Shown in pieces: positions 42,383 through 52,846 of a stretch of 64,000 bases of DNA. A program made the position numbers and the translations under genes. Source of the DNA: Pedobacter sp. PF22-3 (GTDB taxonomy: Bacteria; Bacteroidota; Bacteroidia; Sphingobacteriales; Sphingobacteriaceae). Positions within the stretch are counted from its first letter, which is position 1. Each line of letters starts with the position of its first letter. The stretch is taken from NCBI RefSeq assembly GCF_026239555.1, contig NZ_JAPIVP010000014.1, positions 84,475 to 148,474 of the forward strand, in the 5' to 3' direction. The notes under the pieces are model-generated. The model did no database searches, was not told the origin of the DNA, and saw only the letters and a program-made list of their open reading frames with translations.

Positions 42383-43510
42383 TTAAAGTAAAGTTGCTAG
42401 TTTTTTATTAAGCTCATCGCCACGCAAATCTCTTCCAATGATCTTCCCTGTTGGGTCCAGCAAAAAATTGGCGGGTACGGCATTGATGTGGTAGAGTTGA
42501 GCGGCATAACTTGCCCATCCTTTAAGATCAGATACTTGCGTCCAGTTCAGGCCGTCTTTAACGATGGCATCCATCCATTTCGCTTTAGCATTTTCGCCCC
42601 CGTCTAAGGATACGCCAAGGACCGTGAAGTTTTTTGACTTATACTTTTCATACGCTTTAACCAGGTTTGGGTTCTCCTTTCTGCAAGGTCCGCACCAGCT
42701 TGCCCAAAAATCTACCAACACATATTTACCTTTGAATGAGGATAAACTTACATCCTGATCTTTGGTGTTCTTTAATATAAAATCGGGTGCCATGTTGCCA
42801 ACGGTTAGCGCTTTCGCTTTTCCAATTTTACTTAAAAAGGATTGTCCGGCAACAGAAGCCTTTAAATCAGCGTTTAAACTGTTGAATAAGACAGTGGCTT
42901 TTTCCGGGTATTGGTTCGGATCTATAGTGCTGCGCAGCAAGTTTAAACTCACCAACGAATTGGGGTGTTTCCTGATATAGCTTTCCTGCACCTGCATTCT
43001 GCTGTCTGCCAGGCGCTCAAGTAATGCTTGTAATTTTGCTTTCTCCTTATTGTTGTCGGCTAGTTTTTTATAGTCCGCATTCATTTGGGCTTCTGTGTGC
43101 TTAATTGACATTAATGAAGAGATAAGCTCCTGCTGGTCCTGATTTAAAGGTGTACCAGAAATTTTTGCCCTGATTAATGAATCAGGCGTATTTATTTCAA
43201 TAATGCCATTTTCCAGGTAAATTGCGATCTGATCCGGGTTAGGCCTCGACTTTAAATTTTCACCATTCTGCCCCAGCAATACAAAGGCTTTCATTGGCAT
43301 AGATACGGTGCCTTTAATCATAAACTTACCATCCGGCTGAACGGCAGCAGAGTCATATTTCATACGTCCCTGCTCTTGATATGCCAAATAAGCCGTAGCT
43401 GGAAGTTTAATTTTACTTATTGTTGCATTGATGGTGTACTGTTGCTGGGCTAAAGCTGCAAAAGGTACTAATGCTAACAAGGTGATCAATCTTTTTTTCA
43501 TGTATTTCAT
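42383..43510 (-). CDS. TlpA/DUF4369-like exported thioredoxin, copy B
   Basis: This 375-residue protein has a signal peptide to about residue 21, an N-terminal DUF4369-like domain (YTINATISKIKLPATAYLAY), a helical middle and a C-terminal thioredoxin domain with C273-GP-C276. The overall architecture is the same as copy A. Gaps between the neighbouring genes are very short, so the three form one transcription unit. Confidence 0.88.
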   Translation of the reverse strand: MKYMKKRLITLLALVPFAALAQQQYTINATISKIKLPATAYLAYQEQGRMKYDSAAVQPDGKFMIKGTVSMPMKAFVLLGQNGENLKSRPNPDQIAIYLENGIIEINTPDSLIRAKISGTPLNQDQQELISSLMSIKHTEAQMNADYKKLADNNKEKAKLQALLERLADSRMQVQESYIRKHPNSLVSLNLLRSTIDPNQYPEKATVLFNSLNADLKASVAGQSFLSKIGKAKALTVGNMAPDFILKNTKDQDVSLSSFKGKYVLVDFWASWCGPCRKENPNLVKAYEKYKSKNFTVLGVSLDGGENAKAKWMDAIVKDGLNWTQVSDLKGWASYAAQLYHINAVPANFLLDPTGKIIGRDLRGDELNKKLATLL

Positions 43511-43529
43511 TTTTAATAGTATAACTGTT

Positions 43530-44084
43530 TTAAATTCCCTTAAGCTTTATCAGTTCTTGCTCAAGTTCCGGCTTTGATGGTTTAGTCATGTTCAGGCTTA
43601 ATATGATACCATTTTTATCCAATAATATATATCTGGGAATGGTATTGATGCCAAAGGCCTTTTCGAATGTTTCATCCCTTACCTTCCATTGGAGGCCACC
43701 CATCTGGTTAAGTACCGGGCCTTTCCATCGCCAAACCTGAGTATCTAAAGAGATGCTTAAAAAAGTGATTTCCTTGTCTTTCATTTTTTTTGCAAGTAAA
43801 GAGAAATGCGGATATTCGGAGCGGCATGGTGCACACCACGATGCCCATACATCGATGAGTACATATTTACCTTTCAGCTCACTAAGCTTTACATTATTCC
43901 CTTGATCTCCGGTTGTATCCTGGAATATAATATCCGGGCATTTATCGCCTACTTTAAGCCTTATGGTATCCGTAACGACATTGAAATAGCTATATTTATC
44001 TGATAAAACTGGTTGGGCTGGTATCATTTTACTGAGCAAAGTGATCATCGTTGCCACGGCCCAAAAGCTTGTCATTTTTACCAT
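43530..44084 (-). CDS. TlpA-type exported thioredoxin, short form
   Basis: This 184-residue protein has an N-terminal hydrophobic segment and a thioredoxin domain with C84-AP-C87 in VWASWCAPCRSEYPH. It lacks the DUF4369 half present in the two downstream proteins. It probably shares their oxidoreductase role. It lies 31 bases after the DUF1735-like gene. Confidence 0.86.
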   Translation of the reverse strand: MVKMTSFWAVATMITLLSKMIPAQPVLSDKYSYFNVVTDTIRLKVGDKCPDIIFQDTTGDQGNNVKLSELKGKYVLIDVWASWCAPCRSEYPHFSLLAKKMKDKEITFLSISLDTQVWRWKGPVLNQMGGLQWKVRDETFEKAFGINTIPRYILLDKNGIILSLNMTKPSKPELEQELIKLKGI

Positions 44085-44115
44085 AATCTTGAATTAGGTT
44101 GTGAAATAGAAATCA

Positions 44116-45126
44116 TTAATTATTTTTAAAAAATCGGATATAGGCCCTGCAGGAGTCATTGGCTACGGGCGGAACCCCGTATATTGAATTGGTATACGTG
44201 ATGATTTTTATTCCGGTCAAGTACCATCCGGATTTCAATGTCGCCCTATTAATAAAGCCTACGCTAATACTGTCTTTGCTTAATAGGGCCCTGGCGGGTA
44301 TGGTAACGATACCTTTTTTAAGTACCGTATTGGCATCGGGAACATTTGTTGTGGTAACAAATTTCTCTTTAGCGATTGCTGCAGTGATCTCACTTTGTGT
44401 GAGGATAGTAGCCTGCACACTAACATCGTTGGCAGGAAATACCTTATTCAGCGTTATTCTTAACTTCATCGAATCACGAAGAACACCAGTATTGTTTACT
44501 TGTAAAGCACCACTTGATAACCTGGTGAGACTCACTCCGGTGCCTACGGTGGCACCATATATTTTCGCTTGCAAATCGCCTTTAGTGACCAATACTTTGA
44601 AGAAGAAGAGTGAGTATTTTAAATTGGCGCCTTGTTTTGAAGATAAGGTAACAGGTACAAGGTAAATGGTGCTGTCTTTTAACTGACTGCCGTCCTTCAA
44701 TAACACATACAACGAATCTTTCGCCTCTACATCACCTGGAGCGAATGAGAATTTTCCTTTATGAGAAACCTCGAAAGCACCCCCGGATATTGCTGGATTT
44801 TTTTCCTGATACAGTTGATTGTACTGTGCAACCATCAACGGATCGACAACTGCGGTTATCGTATCCACAGAATTCACCGCCTCTTTCAGTCGCACGGGCA
44901 CGCCAACATAATATGGCGTAAAATTATATTCGTTGCCATTTAACCTAACTACATTGCTGCCTTGTACATAAGAAACCATTCCCCTGTCAAATCGGGATTG
45001 TAGCCCATCGGCATCGCTCGTGTTTTTTTTGCAGGCGGCGATCCCTAAAAACAGCAGGATAAACAGCAATGCTCCTTTAAAACTTAACATTGAGCCGGGT
45101 ATATTATAATATGTTTTGTACGACAT
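44116..45126 (-). CDS. DUF1735-like lipoprotein of the SusCD unit
   Basis: This 336-residue protein has a hydrophobic segment ending in lipobox GIAAC, so it is a surface-type lipoprotein. It has a BT_3987/DUF1735-like domain (VGVPVRLKEAVNSVDTITAVVDPLMVAQYNQLY, then STIYLVPVTLSSKQG). Such proteins accompany SusC/SusD pairs and probably bind glycans or other nutrients. A GTG at 45159 would extend it by 11 residues; ATG 45126 is chosen. Confidence 0.75.
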   Translation of the reverse strand: MSYKTYYNIPGSMLSFKGALLFILLFLGIAACKKNTSDADGLQSRFDRGMVSYVQGSNVVRLNGNEYNFTPYYVGVPVRLKEAVNSVDTITAVVDPLMVAQYNQLYQEKNPAISGGAFEVSHKGKFSFAPGDVEAKDSLYVLLKDGSQLKDSTIYLVPVTLSSKQGANLKYSLFFFKVLVTKGDLQAKIYGATVGTGVSLTRLSSGALQVNNTGVLRDSMKLRITLNKVFPANDVSVQATILTQSEITAAIAKEKFVTTTNVPDANTVLKKGIVTIPARALLSKDSISVGFINRATLKSGWYLTGIKIITYTNSIYGVPPVANDSCRAYIRFFKNN

Positions 45127-45160
45127 GATCTTATTGATTAGATAATAAAATTCACCCACG

Positions 45161-46567
45161 TTATCTTGGGTTTTGACTGATGTTTGGATTAGCGGCTAAT
45201 ACTGTAGTGCTAAAAGGTACCAGGTAACGCCCTGAGCCTGCGGGTAAGGTTGCGAGCGTGGTGTTGCCGGCATAATTAAGACGACTAAGGTCTCTCTTTA
45301 AACTTGTTTCCTTATTTAACCTCTTCAGATCAAATAAACGAAGCCCGCCGTGGTAGAACAATTCACGTCTCCGCTCATCCAATACATAACCTAAAATATT
45401 TGTTGCCGTATAGGTGCGCTTTTCTGCCGAAAATGTCGCAGGCGATAATCTGGCTTCTCTAAGTTTACTGATCAGTGCGCCTGCTTCGGAAAATGACCCG
45501 TTACGGGCTAAACATTCTGCTTTAATCAACATCACTTCTGGTACACCGATGCTATTGTCAAATACCATGGTGTTACCATTCGCAGAGTTGTAATATGCAG
45601 GTTGAAATCTGCTCGGTGAAACGAATTTTTTAGAATACCTTAAATCAGAAGTTGTTAAGGTGTTCGTAAGCGTTGTGCTGGGCAAAACCGTAGCGTTATT
45701 AAAAGAATAAAATGCAAGATCCGTAGTGATCCGTCCCAGCAATATTTCCGGATTGCCTACCATGTCTGGTAACTGGGACAGGCTTTTATAGTCGATTGAA
45801 TTATAATTTAACAAAGTACGTTCCTTCGCTAATGTAGAATCTGCATAGTTTGAGGCCAAAACATAATCTCCTTTATATAAATAAGCCCTTGCCAACAAAG
45901 CATAAGCCGACGATTTTCCGGGATGAATCACATCTGTTCCTTTACTGCTTAGATGCGAATTGTTTACCGCCGCTTTCAGGTCAGAAATCACCAGGTCATA
46001 TACCTGTCCAACGCTTGCCCTAGGTGGCAAGGCATTGCCCTTTGCGGTGAGCACAAGTGGTACACCAGGATCGCTGAAAGCTGTTGTTGGATCGTAAGCG
46101 CCACCATAAGCATTTACCAGCTGCAGGTAGTAAAATGCCCTGTTTATAAGGGCTTGTGAAATGACAACGCTTTTATTTTCTGGTGTATTATACCCGTCTG
46201 CAGGCGCAGCATTAATCCGGTCCAGAATGATATTCATTTGCAATATTCTCGAATACGTAGAATTGTACATCTCGTCTTGATCAGAAGGGTTCCAAACGGT
46301 GTTCTGCCATAAATAGGCCCGCAGATAATAATTGGAGGCCGCTGTAATTTGTACATCCGAATACTGAAGGTCATCACTCATCACATCCAATAGAAAAAAA
46401 TGGCATTTGCTTAGTGAATCGTTGTTGAGCATCTCCTGAAAATCCTTCACCGTAGTTGGGTTCACATTAGTGGAAGAGGGTGAAATATCAAGAAATTTTT
46501 TACAGCCTTGAAATGACCATAAACTATAGGCAGCAAAGACAAAAAATAGTGCGCGTTTATACATCAT
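45161..46567 (-). CDS. SusD/RagB outer-membrane nutrient-binding lipoprotein
   Basis: This 468-residue protein has a lipobox-like QGC near residue 22 and the SusD fold. Recognisable parts are KKFLDISPSS, a tetratricopeptide-like region (LINRAFYYLQLVNAYGG and ALLARAYLYKGDYVLASNYAD), and the C-terminal ERRRELFYHGGLRLFDLKRL. It binds the substrate at the cell surface for the partner SusC channel, whose gene ends three bases before its start. Confidence 0.93.
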   Translation of the reverse strand: MMYKRALFFVFAAYSLWSFQGCKKFLDISPSSTNVNPTTVKDFQEMLNNDSLSKCHFFLLDVMSDDLQYSDVQITAASNYYLRAYLWQNTVWNPSDQDEMYNSTYSRILQMNIILDRINAAPADGYNTPENKSVVISQALINRAFYYLQLVNAYGGAYDPTTAFSDPGVPLVLTAKGNALPPRASVGQVYDLVISDLKAAVNNSHLSSKGTDVIHPGKSSAYALLARAYLYKGDYVLASNYADSTLAKERTLLNYNSIDYKSLSQLPDMVGNPEILLGRITTDLAFYSFNNATVLPSTTLTNTLTTSDLRYSKKFVSPSRFQPAYYNSANGNTMVFDNSIGVPEVMLIKAECLARNGSFSEAGALISKLREARLSPATFSAEKRTYTATNILGYVLDERRRELFYHGGLRLFDLKRLNKETSLKRDLSRLNYAGNTTLATLPAGSGRYLVPFSTTVLAANPNISQNPR

Positions 46568-46570
46568 ATT

Positions 46571-49500
46571 TTAAAAATTTACACTTATGTTACATGAATA
46601 GATTTTTGCCAGTGGACTTCCAATTCTCCCGTCCTGGCTCACCGTTGCGGGATCTATATTATATTTATTCTTTGCCCAATAGGCAAGGTTTTGTACCTGA
46701 AAGGTCATTACAAAATAACTTAACCCATATTTTTTCAGATAGCTGTTTGGTAAGCTAAAGCCTACCATTACCTCTTGCAATCGAATATTATCTGCGGGCA
46801 ATATGCTGTTGCTTGAATAGCGGGTAACAAAGTCTCTGTACGGGCTAACATCAGCGATTTTTGGTACATCAGTCCAGTTCTCATCGCCTGGAACCCGCCA
46901 TCTGTCGGCAATCAGACTGCTGTTTTCCCGATCGTATCCAGGATACGGCCTGTAATAACGCATTACATACCCTAAATTAAAGGTAAGTGCTACACGCGCA
47001 AAAAATTGTTTTACCCTGATCTCCTGGATAAATCCACCGGTAAAAGGTGCCTTGGTTACACCCTGGTTGATTAAGGCCGAAGCAACCGTAGTACTGTCCA
47101 GCTTAGCGGTGACATTTCCATTCTTATCATACATCTGAGGATCTCCGGATGAATTAAGTCCTGCCCATTTTGGCGCCCATATATTACTGATATCATAACC
47201 TTCCCTTGCTACTGTTGTGTAGCTATTTGTTGCGGTAAAGCGTGTTACAGGTACATTTTTCGCGATGTTCTTGTTGTGTGCACCATTTAAGGTAATGGTG
47301 TAATTAAAATTATTGGATTTGATCAGATTTGCACTCATGAAAAGCTCTATTCCCTTATTGGTAATGCTGCTGTAGCTAACCTGGGAAGAAAGTCCTGTAC
47401 TTGGATCTGTTAATACAAACAGGTTATTATTTACACCGCCGGAATTTTGATTATAATACCGTACATCCACATTGTATCTACTGTCAATCAACCCAATTTT
47501 GCCATGAACTTCAAACATCTTATTGGCCGCAGGTAAAAGGCCAAAGTTGCTGTTTGTGGCCTGGCTAAAAGATCCGCCTGTTGCAATATTGGTTGATGTC
47601 ATCAGCGAAAATCCCTGATACGGGCTGATGTCCTGTAGGATTGCGTTAACTTCAAGATCGGTTATCGTGTTAGATTTAAAGTAACTTTCCCTAACCATGT
47701 TATAGTAAAAGCTACCATTGTATTGTGCTTTTCCTTCTGGTGATTTTCCATAGTTAAAGTGAAGATTAAGCAGCTTCTTTCTCAGAAACATATCTATTCC
47801 ACCACTCAGGAAATTTAATTCTTTAGTCGCATTGCTTTTCGCATTGTACGTGTTGTTTGTTTCCAGGTTTCCGGTGTTGGTTTGCGTATTGTAAGCCCCG
47901 TTTACAACAACAGTACTATCGGCAAAAGCAAGCGATAGTTTTTGATAGAGCAACTTAGAGCTTTGGCCTTGCTGCTGGGTGGGTGTGGCTCCATCTACCC
48001 AAATGGTATAGTTTTTAAAATAGGGCTGCAAATACCTGCTATTACTATATTGGGTAGGCAAATCCGGCATTTTAATGTTGGTGGTTCCAACAGATAATAA
48101 AACATCCTTCAAAATGCTGTTCCAGTTTTTAATCACTCGTCCTGTCACATCGCCACTATAAGAAGTTTGCGTGGAGTACGTCGCTGCCTGTCCGTAAAGT
48201 GGGTTTAATACGTTGATATAGGTTCCCACCGCTTTTATTCTATCCGAAAATCCATATATAAGGGATGCATTCCCATTGAGGTTACGGTTTCTGGTGGTGT
48301 CGCCTGACAGGCGATGTGTCAAAATACCCGGGTAAGCACTAGAGGTGGCACCTGCAAACAAAGAATAAAAGTTCGTTATAGCGGCATCAGTTGAAGGAAA
48401 TGTTGGTAAATAAACAGGTGTACTGGTTTTTGTTGATGAATTATAACCATATAATGCAGCATTGGCGGGACTACTGCTAAGGGTACTTGCAGCACCCACA
48501 CCTAAGGTAGCGCTAATGTTATGTTTACCAATTACCCGCGAGTAGGTGAGGGCGGATCTTAAGTTTAGTTCTTCAGAAACGCGGTTGCTCTCCTGCAGTA
48601 TGTCACCGTATGGAAGATAAAAGTTAACACCCTTACTGCTTAACTGTCCATATTTATCTACCAGTTGTCTTGAATAGCTTGATTCTGCACCGTAAAGCGT
48701 CTGGTTATTTGTATTTCTACCGGTATACAAAAAAGAGGTAACCCATGACAGGCCAGGTAGCAACTGCCAATTCATATTTAAGTTGGAACGTTTGATCGTT
48801 TCCTTAGACAAATTTTTATTGACTCTGGCGTCTTGAAGCAAATTTACGCCATAATTCTTATAACCAAGTCCTACAATCTTATTGTTTGCATCTTCAGAAA
48901 GTAACGTATAATCATAAGCATAATTTCCCTGGTCATCCAAAAGCATCTGATAAGGGTCTAATCCCAGGTTTGCTGGAGAAAAAGAATTCCCGGCAGTATT
49001 TTTTGCATCTGAAAAATTAACAAGCCACCGGATATGAAGTTTATCTTTTAAAAGACTAAAATTATTGTTCAGGTTGAAAGTATACTCGTTTTTCTTACTT
49101 CCCAGGCCATTGTCATGTCCGGTGATGTAATTACCTATAGCCGTAAACTTATATGCTTTTGTACCCCCGCTAACGGTTAGGGTATGGTTTTGATTAAAGG
49201 AACTTTGCTGAAGCATGTTAACCTGGTCTTCGTTATCAAGCCTCCCCAAAGAATCCCATCGCGATTGAAACTGCGTCTCGGTAATCTGTTTTAATTTTCT
49301 TTTACTAAGCAGCTGCCTTGCAGGAGATAATCCAAATGGCGTACCATCATTATTTAAAAGTAAAGCCGGATCTTTAAGGTATTCTAAATAAGTAGCTGTA
49401 TTGGCCAGGTTTAATTTTTGCCTGTTATATTTGGGTGCCGGCGAGTAATATAAATTAGTTGAATAATTGATCTGCAATTGTCCGGCCCTTGCCATTTTTG

Positions 49501-50641
49501 ACTTGATCAGGATAGCCCCCCCGGCAGCTCTTGAGCCCCATTTAATTAATTCTTTGGGATCCTTAATGACTTCAATAGACTCTACGTTAGTCATCGGGTA
49601 ATTGGCCGGAAATCCATCTTGCGGAAAACCATCAATTACCACGAGCATATTAGAGGCATTGCTTGCAAAATTGCTTGCCCCTCTGATCTCGGGGACTAAA
49701 GTATTCGTTACGGTTGTGATTGTATTGATATGGTAAATAAGGCTGATCTCGGCAGGAACATTCGTTCCCTTCAATAGCAGGTCAATAATCTGCTGTCCTT
49801 TTATTTTGCCGTAAGCGGCCAGGAAATCTTCGACAGAATAGCGTGTGAATCGCCTGGATTCCTGCCCACCTACCGTATGGGAATAGGCGTCAATACTGGT
49901 TACTGTTTTAGTACTTGTGTTTACAATTTGCAAACTCAATCCAGGAATAGTACCCTGCAGTACCTGTGCAAGGTTCATATAACTCCGGTTCTCCATGTTA
50001 ATAAATCTTGTAGGATTAGCTTTTGCCTCATTCAGCCGGTGGATTTGTACTTCCGACAAATCAATACTTTCCAAATCACCTTTCTTTAAATTAATTTCTA
50101 TTAATGTAGTATCAGAATAGCTGATACTCTGTTTGGCAAAACCGGGAGCTGATACTACAAGAGTGCCGGAAGCGCCAGCCAGGATCCTAAACTCACCCCT
50201 GGCATTCGAAAGCGTTTTAAAACCAAGATTGAGCTCTTTGATCATTACATCTTTTAAAGGCAGTTGATTTTCGTCCATTACGATGCCTTTGAGACGTAGT
50301 GCCGGCTTTTTTCCGGGATCTGCTTTGGAGGCTATATTTTCCGTTTTTTTCTGTTTCACCAATATGGTCTGGGCTATAATGGTGTAGGTTAGCGGTAAAC
50401 CTTTAAAAGCCTGGCCGAGTGCCTCCTCAACAGAACCGTTATTTATATCAACGGTTACTTTGGATATACTCTTGATATCCTGGCTGTCGTATAGAAAGGT
50501 GAATTTAGATTGTAACTCAATTGATTTAAAGATGGTTTGAACTTCTACATTTTTTTCATGAATGGTAATTTGACTATAACTTTTGGTATTGACCAATAAG
50601 AATAATATAGTACTGAAGAATGCTGTTAAACTAATCCGCAT
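46571..50641 (-). CDS. SusC/RagA TonB-dependent outer-membrane transporter with STN domain
   Basis: This 1356-residue protein has a signal peptide to about residue 24 and an STN domain at about 30-100. A carboxypeptidase-like domain (LKGIVMDENQLPLKDVMI) follows. The plug contains an extra stretch of about 90 residues between LQGTIPGLSLQ and EIRGASNF. The C-terminus is a large beta-barrel. The STN domain points to control by the sigma/FecR pair encoded just upstream. The substrate is unknown. The total length is greater than usual for SusC. Confidence 0.92.
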   Translation of the reverse strand: MRISLTAFFSTILFLLVNTKSYSQITIHEKNVEVQTIFKSIELQSKFTFLYDSQDIKSISKVTVDINNGSVEEALGQAFKGLPLTYTIIAQTILVKQKKTENIASKADPGKKPALRLKGIVMDENQLPLKDVMIKELNLGFKTLSNARGEFRILAGASGTLVVSAPGFAKQSISYSDTTLIEINLKKGDLESIDLSEVQIHRLNEAKANPTRFINMENRSYMNLAQVLQGTIPGLSLQIVNTSTKTVTSIDAYSHTVGGQESRRFTRYSVEDFLAAYGKIKGQQIIDLLLKGTNVPAEISLIYHINTITTVTNTLVPEIRGASNFASNASNMLVVIDGFPQDGFPANYPMTNVESIEVIKDPKELIKWGSRAAGGAILIKSKMARAGQLQINYSTNLYYSPAPKYNRQKLNLANTATYLEYLKDPALLLNNDGTPFGLSPARQLLSKRKLKQITETQFQSRWDSLGRLDNEDQVNMLQQSSFNQNHTLTVSGGTKAYKFTAIGNYITGHDNGLGSKKNEYTFNLNNNFSLLKDKLHIRWLVNFSDAKNTAGNSFSPANLGLDPYQMLLDDQGNYAYDYTLLSEDANNKIVGLGYKNYGVNLLQDARVNKNLSKETIKRSNLNMNWQLLPGLSWVTSFLYTGRNTNNQTLYGAESSYSRQLVDKYGQLSSKGVNFYLPYGDILQESNRVSEELNLRSALTYSRVIGKHNISATLGVGAASTLSSSPANAALYGYNSSTKTSTPVYLPTFPSTDAAITNFYSLFAGATSSAYPGILTHRLSGDTTRNRNLNGNASLIYGFSDRIKAVGTYINVLNPLYGQAATYSTQTSYSGDVTGRVIKNWNSILKDVLLSVGTTNIKMPDLPTQYSNSRYLQPYFKNYTIWVDGATPTQQQGQSSKLLYQKLSLAFADSTVVVNGAYNTQTNTGNLETNNTYNAKSNATKELNFLSGGIDMFLRKKLLNLHFNYGKSPEGKAQYNGSFYYNMVRESYFKSNTITDLEVNAILQDISPYQGFSLMTSTNIATGGSFSQATNSNFGLLPAANKMFEVHGKIGLIDSRYNVDVRYYNQNSGGVNNNLFVLTDPSTGLSSQVSYSSITNKGIELFMSANLIKSNNFNYTITLNGAHNKNIAKNVPVTRFTATNSYTTVAREGYDISNIWAPKWAGLNSSGDPQMYDKNGNVTAKLDSTTVASALINQGVTKAPFTGGFIQEIRVKQFFARVALTFNLGYVMRYYRPYPGYDRENSSLIADRWRVPGDENWTDVPKIADVSPYRDFVTRYSSNSILPADNIRLQEVMVGFSLPNSYLKKYGLSYFVMTFQVQNLAYWAKNKYNIDPATVSQDGRIGSPLAKIYSCNISVNF

Positions 50642-50970
50642 AGTAGATCTGCTTTTTAGTTAACAGGTTATTAGTAGACGTTATGGGGAAATTGCAAAGC
50701 AAACTTGTTTTTTTAATTAGCAGCAATACCTGCTGCAAAGGCTTATATAAACCATTTAAATACATACTTTTGTAAGGTTTGGGTTAAACGTTGATATTCA
50801 ATTGCTAATTTTTTTGATGGTTAACCTTAATCATGATTGAGCCGGGGAGTGCGTCAACACTTTCCGGTTTTATATTAACCGACTTAGATGCTAGATGCGG
50901 TGTAGCTCTTTCTTCATTTTGTGTGGTTTAGGTGAGTAGTTAGGTTGGTTGGTTAATTGTTGTTCTATTC
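50642..50970. other. Gene-free stretch between FecR and SusC genes
   Basis: No gene is present. It should hold the sigma-dependent susC promoter, but I found no confident match. The A+T-rich part with several T-runs (50700-50820) is the likeliest place. Confidence 0.35.
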
Positions 50971-52164
50971 TTAGTTTTTTACAATAATTGTTCGTCCTTC
51001 AATGCTGAAATGCACATTAAAAAAAGCAAGCATTTGTAAAAATTCGGAAGCATTGACATTACGTTTGATTTTTCCGGAAAATTTCCTTTCTGGTATTTTT
51101 CCCTGGTATACAACATCCACATCATACCATCTGGATGCCTGGCGCATGATCGTTTCTAAACTGACGTCGTTAACCTGAAACAGACCATTTTTCCAGGCTA
51201 CAGCCTGTTCCAGATCTGCTTTTTTTACCAGGATTGGCCCGGATGATTTATTGATAGCTAGTTGGCCCGGTTTAAGAAGTGCCGTAAATCCGGTGTTCAG
51301 TTGAAGGATCTTAACAGCCCCCTCCAGTAATGTTGTTTTAATGTCCGGTTCATCATCATAACTGTTGATGTTGAAATGGGTGCCCAATACTTCAACGAGT
51401 TGGTTGCCAGATTGAATTATAAAAGGTTTTGCTTTATTTTTAGCTATTTCAAAATAAACTTCTCCGTTAATTTTTACTTTTCGTTCCTTACCGGTGAATG
51501 TGGCAGGAAAACTGATAGAAGAAGCTGAATTTAACCACACTTTACTACCATCAGACAAAATAACATGATATTGACCGCCCCTTGGCGTTTTAATATTATT
51601 AATATTTGACCTTGTGCCCGATGCTGTATTTGAACCAACGGCAGCATGGTAGCTGATTTCACCATCCTTAGGCTTATTCACTTCCATGTTATCTTCACTG
51701 GCTAATTTCCCATTATGCACATCATCCAGATTTATGGTAGAGCCATCGCTAAGGGTCAGGGTAGCTTTGTTGCTACCTGGCCTAAAATCCGCTTTTACGT
51801 TTTGTGTATCAGCGGTGTGCCTGTGTGTAAAGAGATAACCGCTAATGGTCATCAAAATCAATAGAGAGGCAGCAACTGAATATTTAAACCATCTAGTTTT
51901 GAAATAGATTTTGTTCACGGCTTTTTTCCGCTCTGCACCATCGATGCCAGACAAAATGTTCTGCAAAATTTTGTCTCGCTGATCTTCAATAAACGGACTT
52001 TGCTGTGGCTTATAACTTATATAAAGATCTTCTATTAATGCGCTTAAATCTTTATCAGAATCAGTTTCACTGATTAAAAGCATTAGCTCATTCCGTTCTT
52101 CGGCAGTATCCGTTCTATCAAAATATTTTTGAAATAAATCAGCGATACGGTTTTTTTGCGTCAT
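50971..52164 (-). CDS. FecR-family anti-sigma/signal transducer
   Basis: This 397-residue inner-membrane protein has an N-terminal cytoplasmic part to about 90 and one membrane helix (YSVAASLLILMTISGYLF). The periplasmic FecR domain includes TPRGGQYHVILSDGSKVWLNSASSISFP and GEVYFEI, and a C-terminal DUF4974-like domain follows. It receives the signal from the SusC STN domain and controls the sigma factor encoded 88 bases upstream. Confidence 0.93.
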   Translation of the reverse strand: MTQKNRIADLFQKYFDRTDTAEERNELMLLISETDSDKDLSALIEDLYISYKPQQSPFIEDQRDKILQNILSGIDGAERKKAVNKIYFKTRWFKYSVAASLLILMTISGYLFTHRHTADTQNVKADFRPGSNKATLTLSDGSTINLDDVHNGKLASEDNMEVNKPKDGEISYHAAVGSNTASGTRSNINNIKTPRGGQYHVILSDGSKVWLNSASSISFPATFTGKERKVKINGEVYFEIAKNKAKPFIIQSGNQLVEVLGTHFNINSYDDEPDIKTTLLEGAVKILQLNTGFTALLKPGQLAINKSSGPILVKKADLEQAVAWKNGLFQVNDVSLETIMRQASRWYDVDVVYQGKIPERKFSGKIKRNVNASEFLQMLAFFNVHFSIEGRTIIVKN

Positions 52165-52252
52165 AATCTTCAGTAAAGCATTTTTTAATTAATGCTATTT
52201 TAATACTAAAGACACATGCTCTTAAAAAAAGGGGTAACAGAAATTATTTTTT

Positions 52253-52846
52253 TTAAAAAAATAATGGAGTAACTAATATTGATATAATAACTATATCGCT
52301 TTGAGAAGATACCTCGCTTTTAATGAAACGCAAGGCCAACTTAATATGCTTTTTAACTGTTTCCGGAGATAAGTTTAAGATTTTAGCGATCTCTTCGTGT
52401 TTTAATCTTTGTTCCCGGCTCAGTTTGTAAACTTTCTTTTGCTGGGGAGGTAATTTTTCTACTGCTGCATCTAAAATTTGGCGGTATTGTTCACTTACAC
52501 TAGAATCATCAGGTAAATCATCCTCATCCCACTGCTTTGACCATTCCAATTGCCTAACTTTGTTATTAGCCTCTTTTCGTAAATGATTTAAAGCCTGATT
52601 TCTGGAAAGAATAAACAAGTAGTAACAGAAATTATCTAATTCGGGAAGCGTTTCTCTTTTAAGCCACACTTTTATAAAAACATCCTGAACGATCTCTTCC
52701 GTAACTTCGATTGAGTCAGTAAGTTTATAAATATACTCTCCAAGTTGTTTATAATAAGCATCAAAAAGCTCGGTAAATGCACGCTGATTTCCTTTCGCAA
52801 CTAATGCGAGTAAATTAGCTTCATTTTTTACAGGTTTCAGAGCCAT
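52253..52846 (-). CDS. ECF sigma-70 family RNA polymerase sigma factor
   Basis: This 197-residue protein has a sigma2 region (FTELFDAYYKQLGEYIYKLTDSIEVTEEIVQDVFIKVWLKRE) and a sigma4 region (LPPQQKKVYKLSREQRLKHEEIAKILNLSPETVKKHIKLALR). It is the partner of the FecR protein, forming a typical Bacteroidota sigma/anti-sigma/SusC signalling pathway. Confidence 0.93.
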   Translation of the reverse strand: MALKPVKNEANLLALVAKGNQRAFTELFDAYYKQLGEYIYKLTDSIEVTEEIVQDVFIKVWLKRETLPELDNFCYYLFILSRNQALNHLRKEANNKVRQLEWSKQWDEDDLPDDSSVSEQYRQILDAAVEKLPPQQKKVYKLSREQRLKHEEIAKILNLSPETVKKHIKLALRFIKSEVSSQSDIVIISILVTPLFF

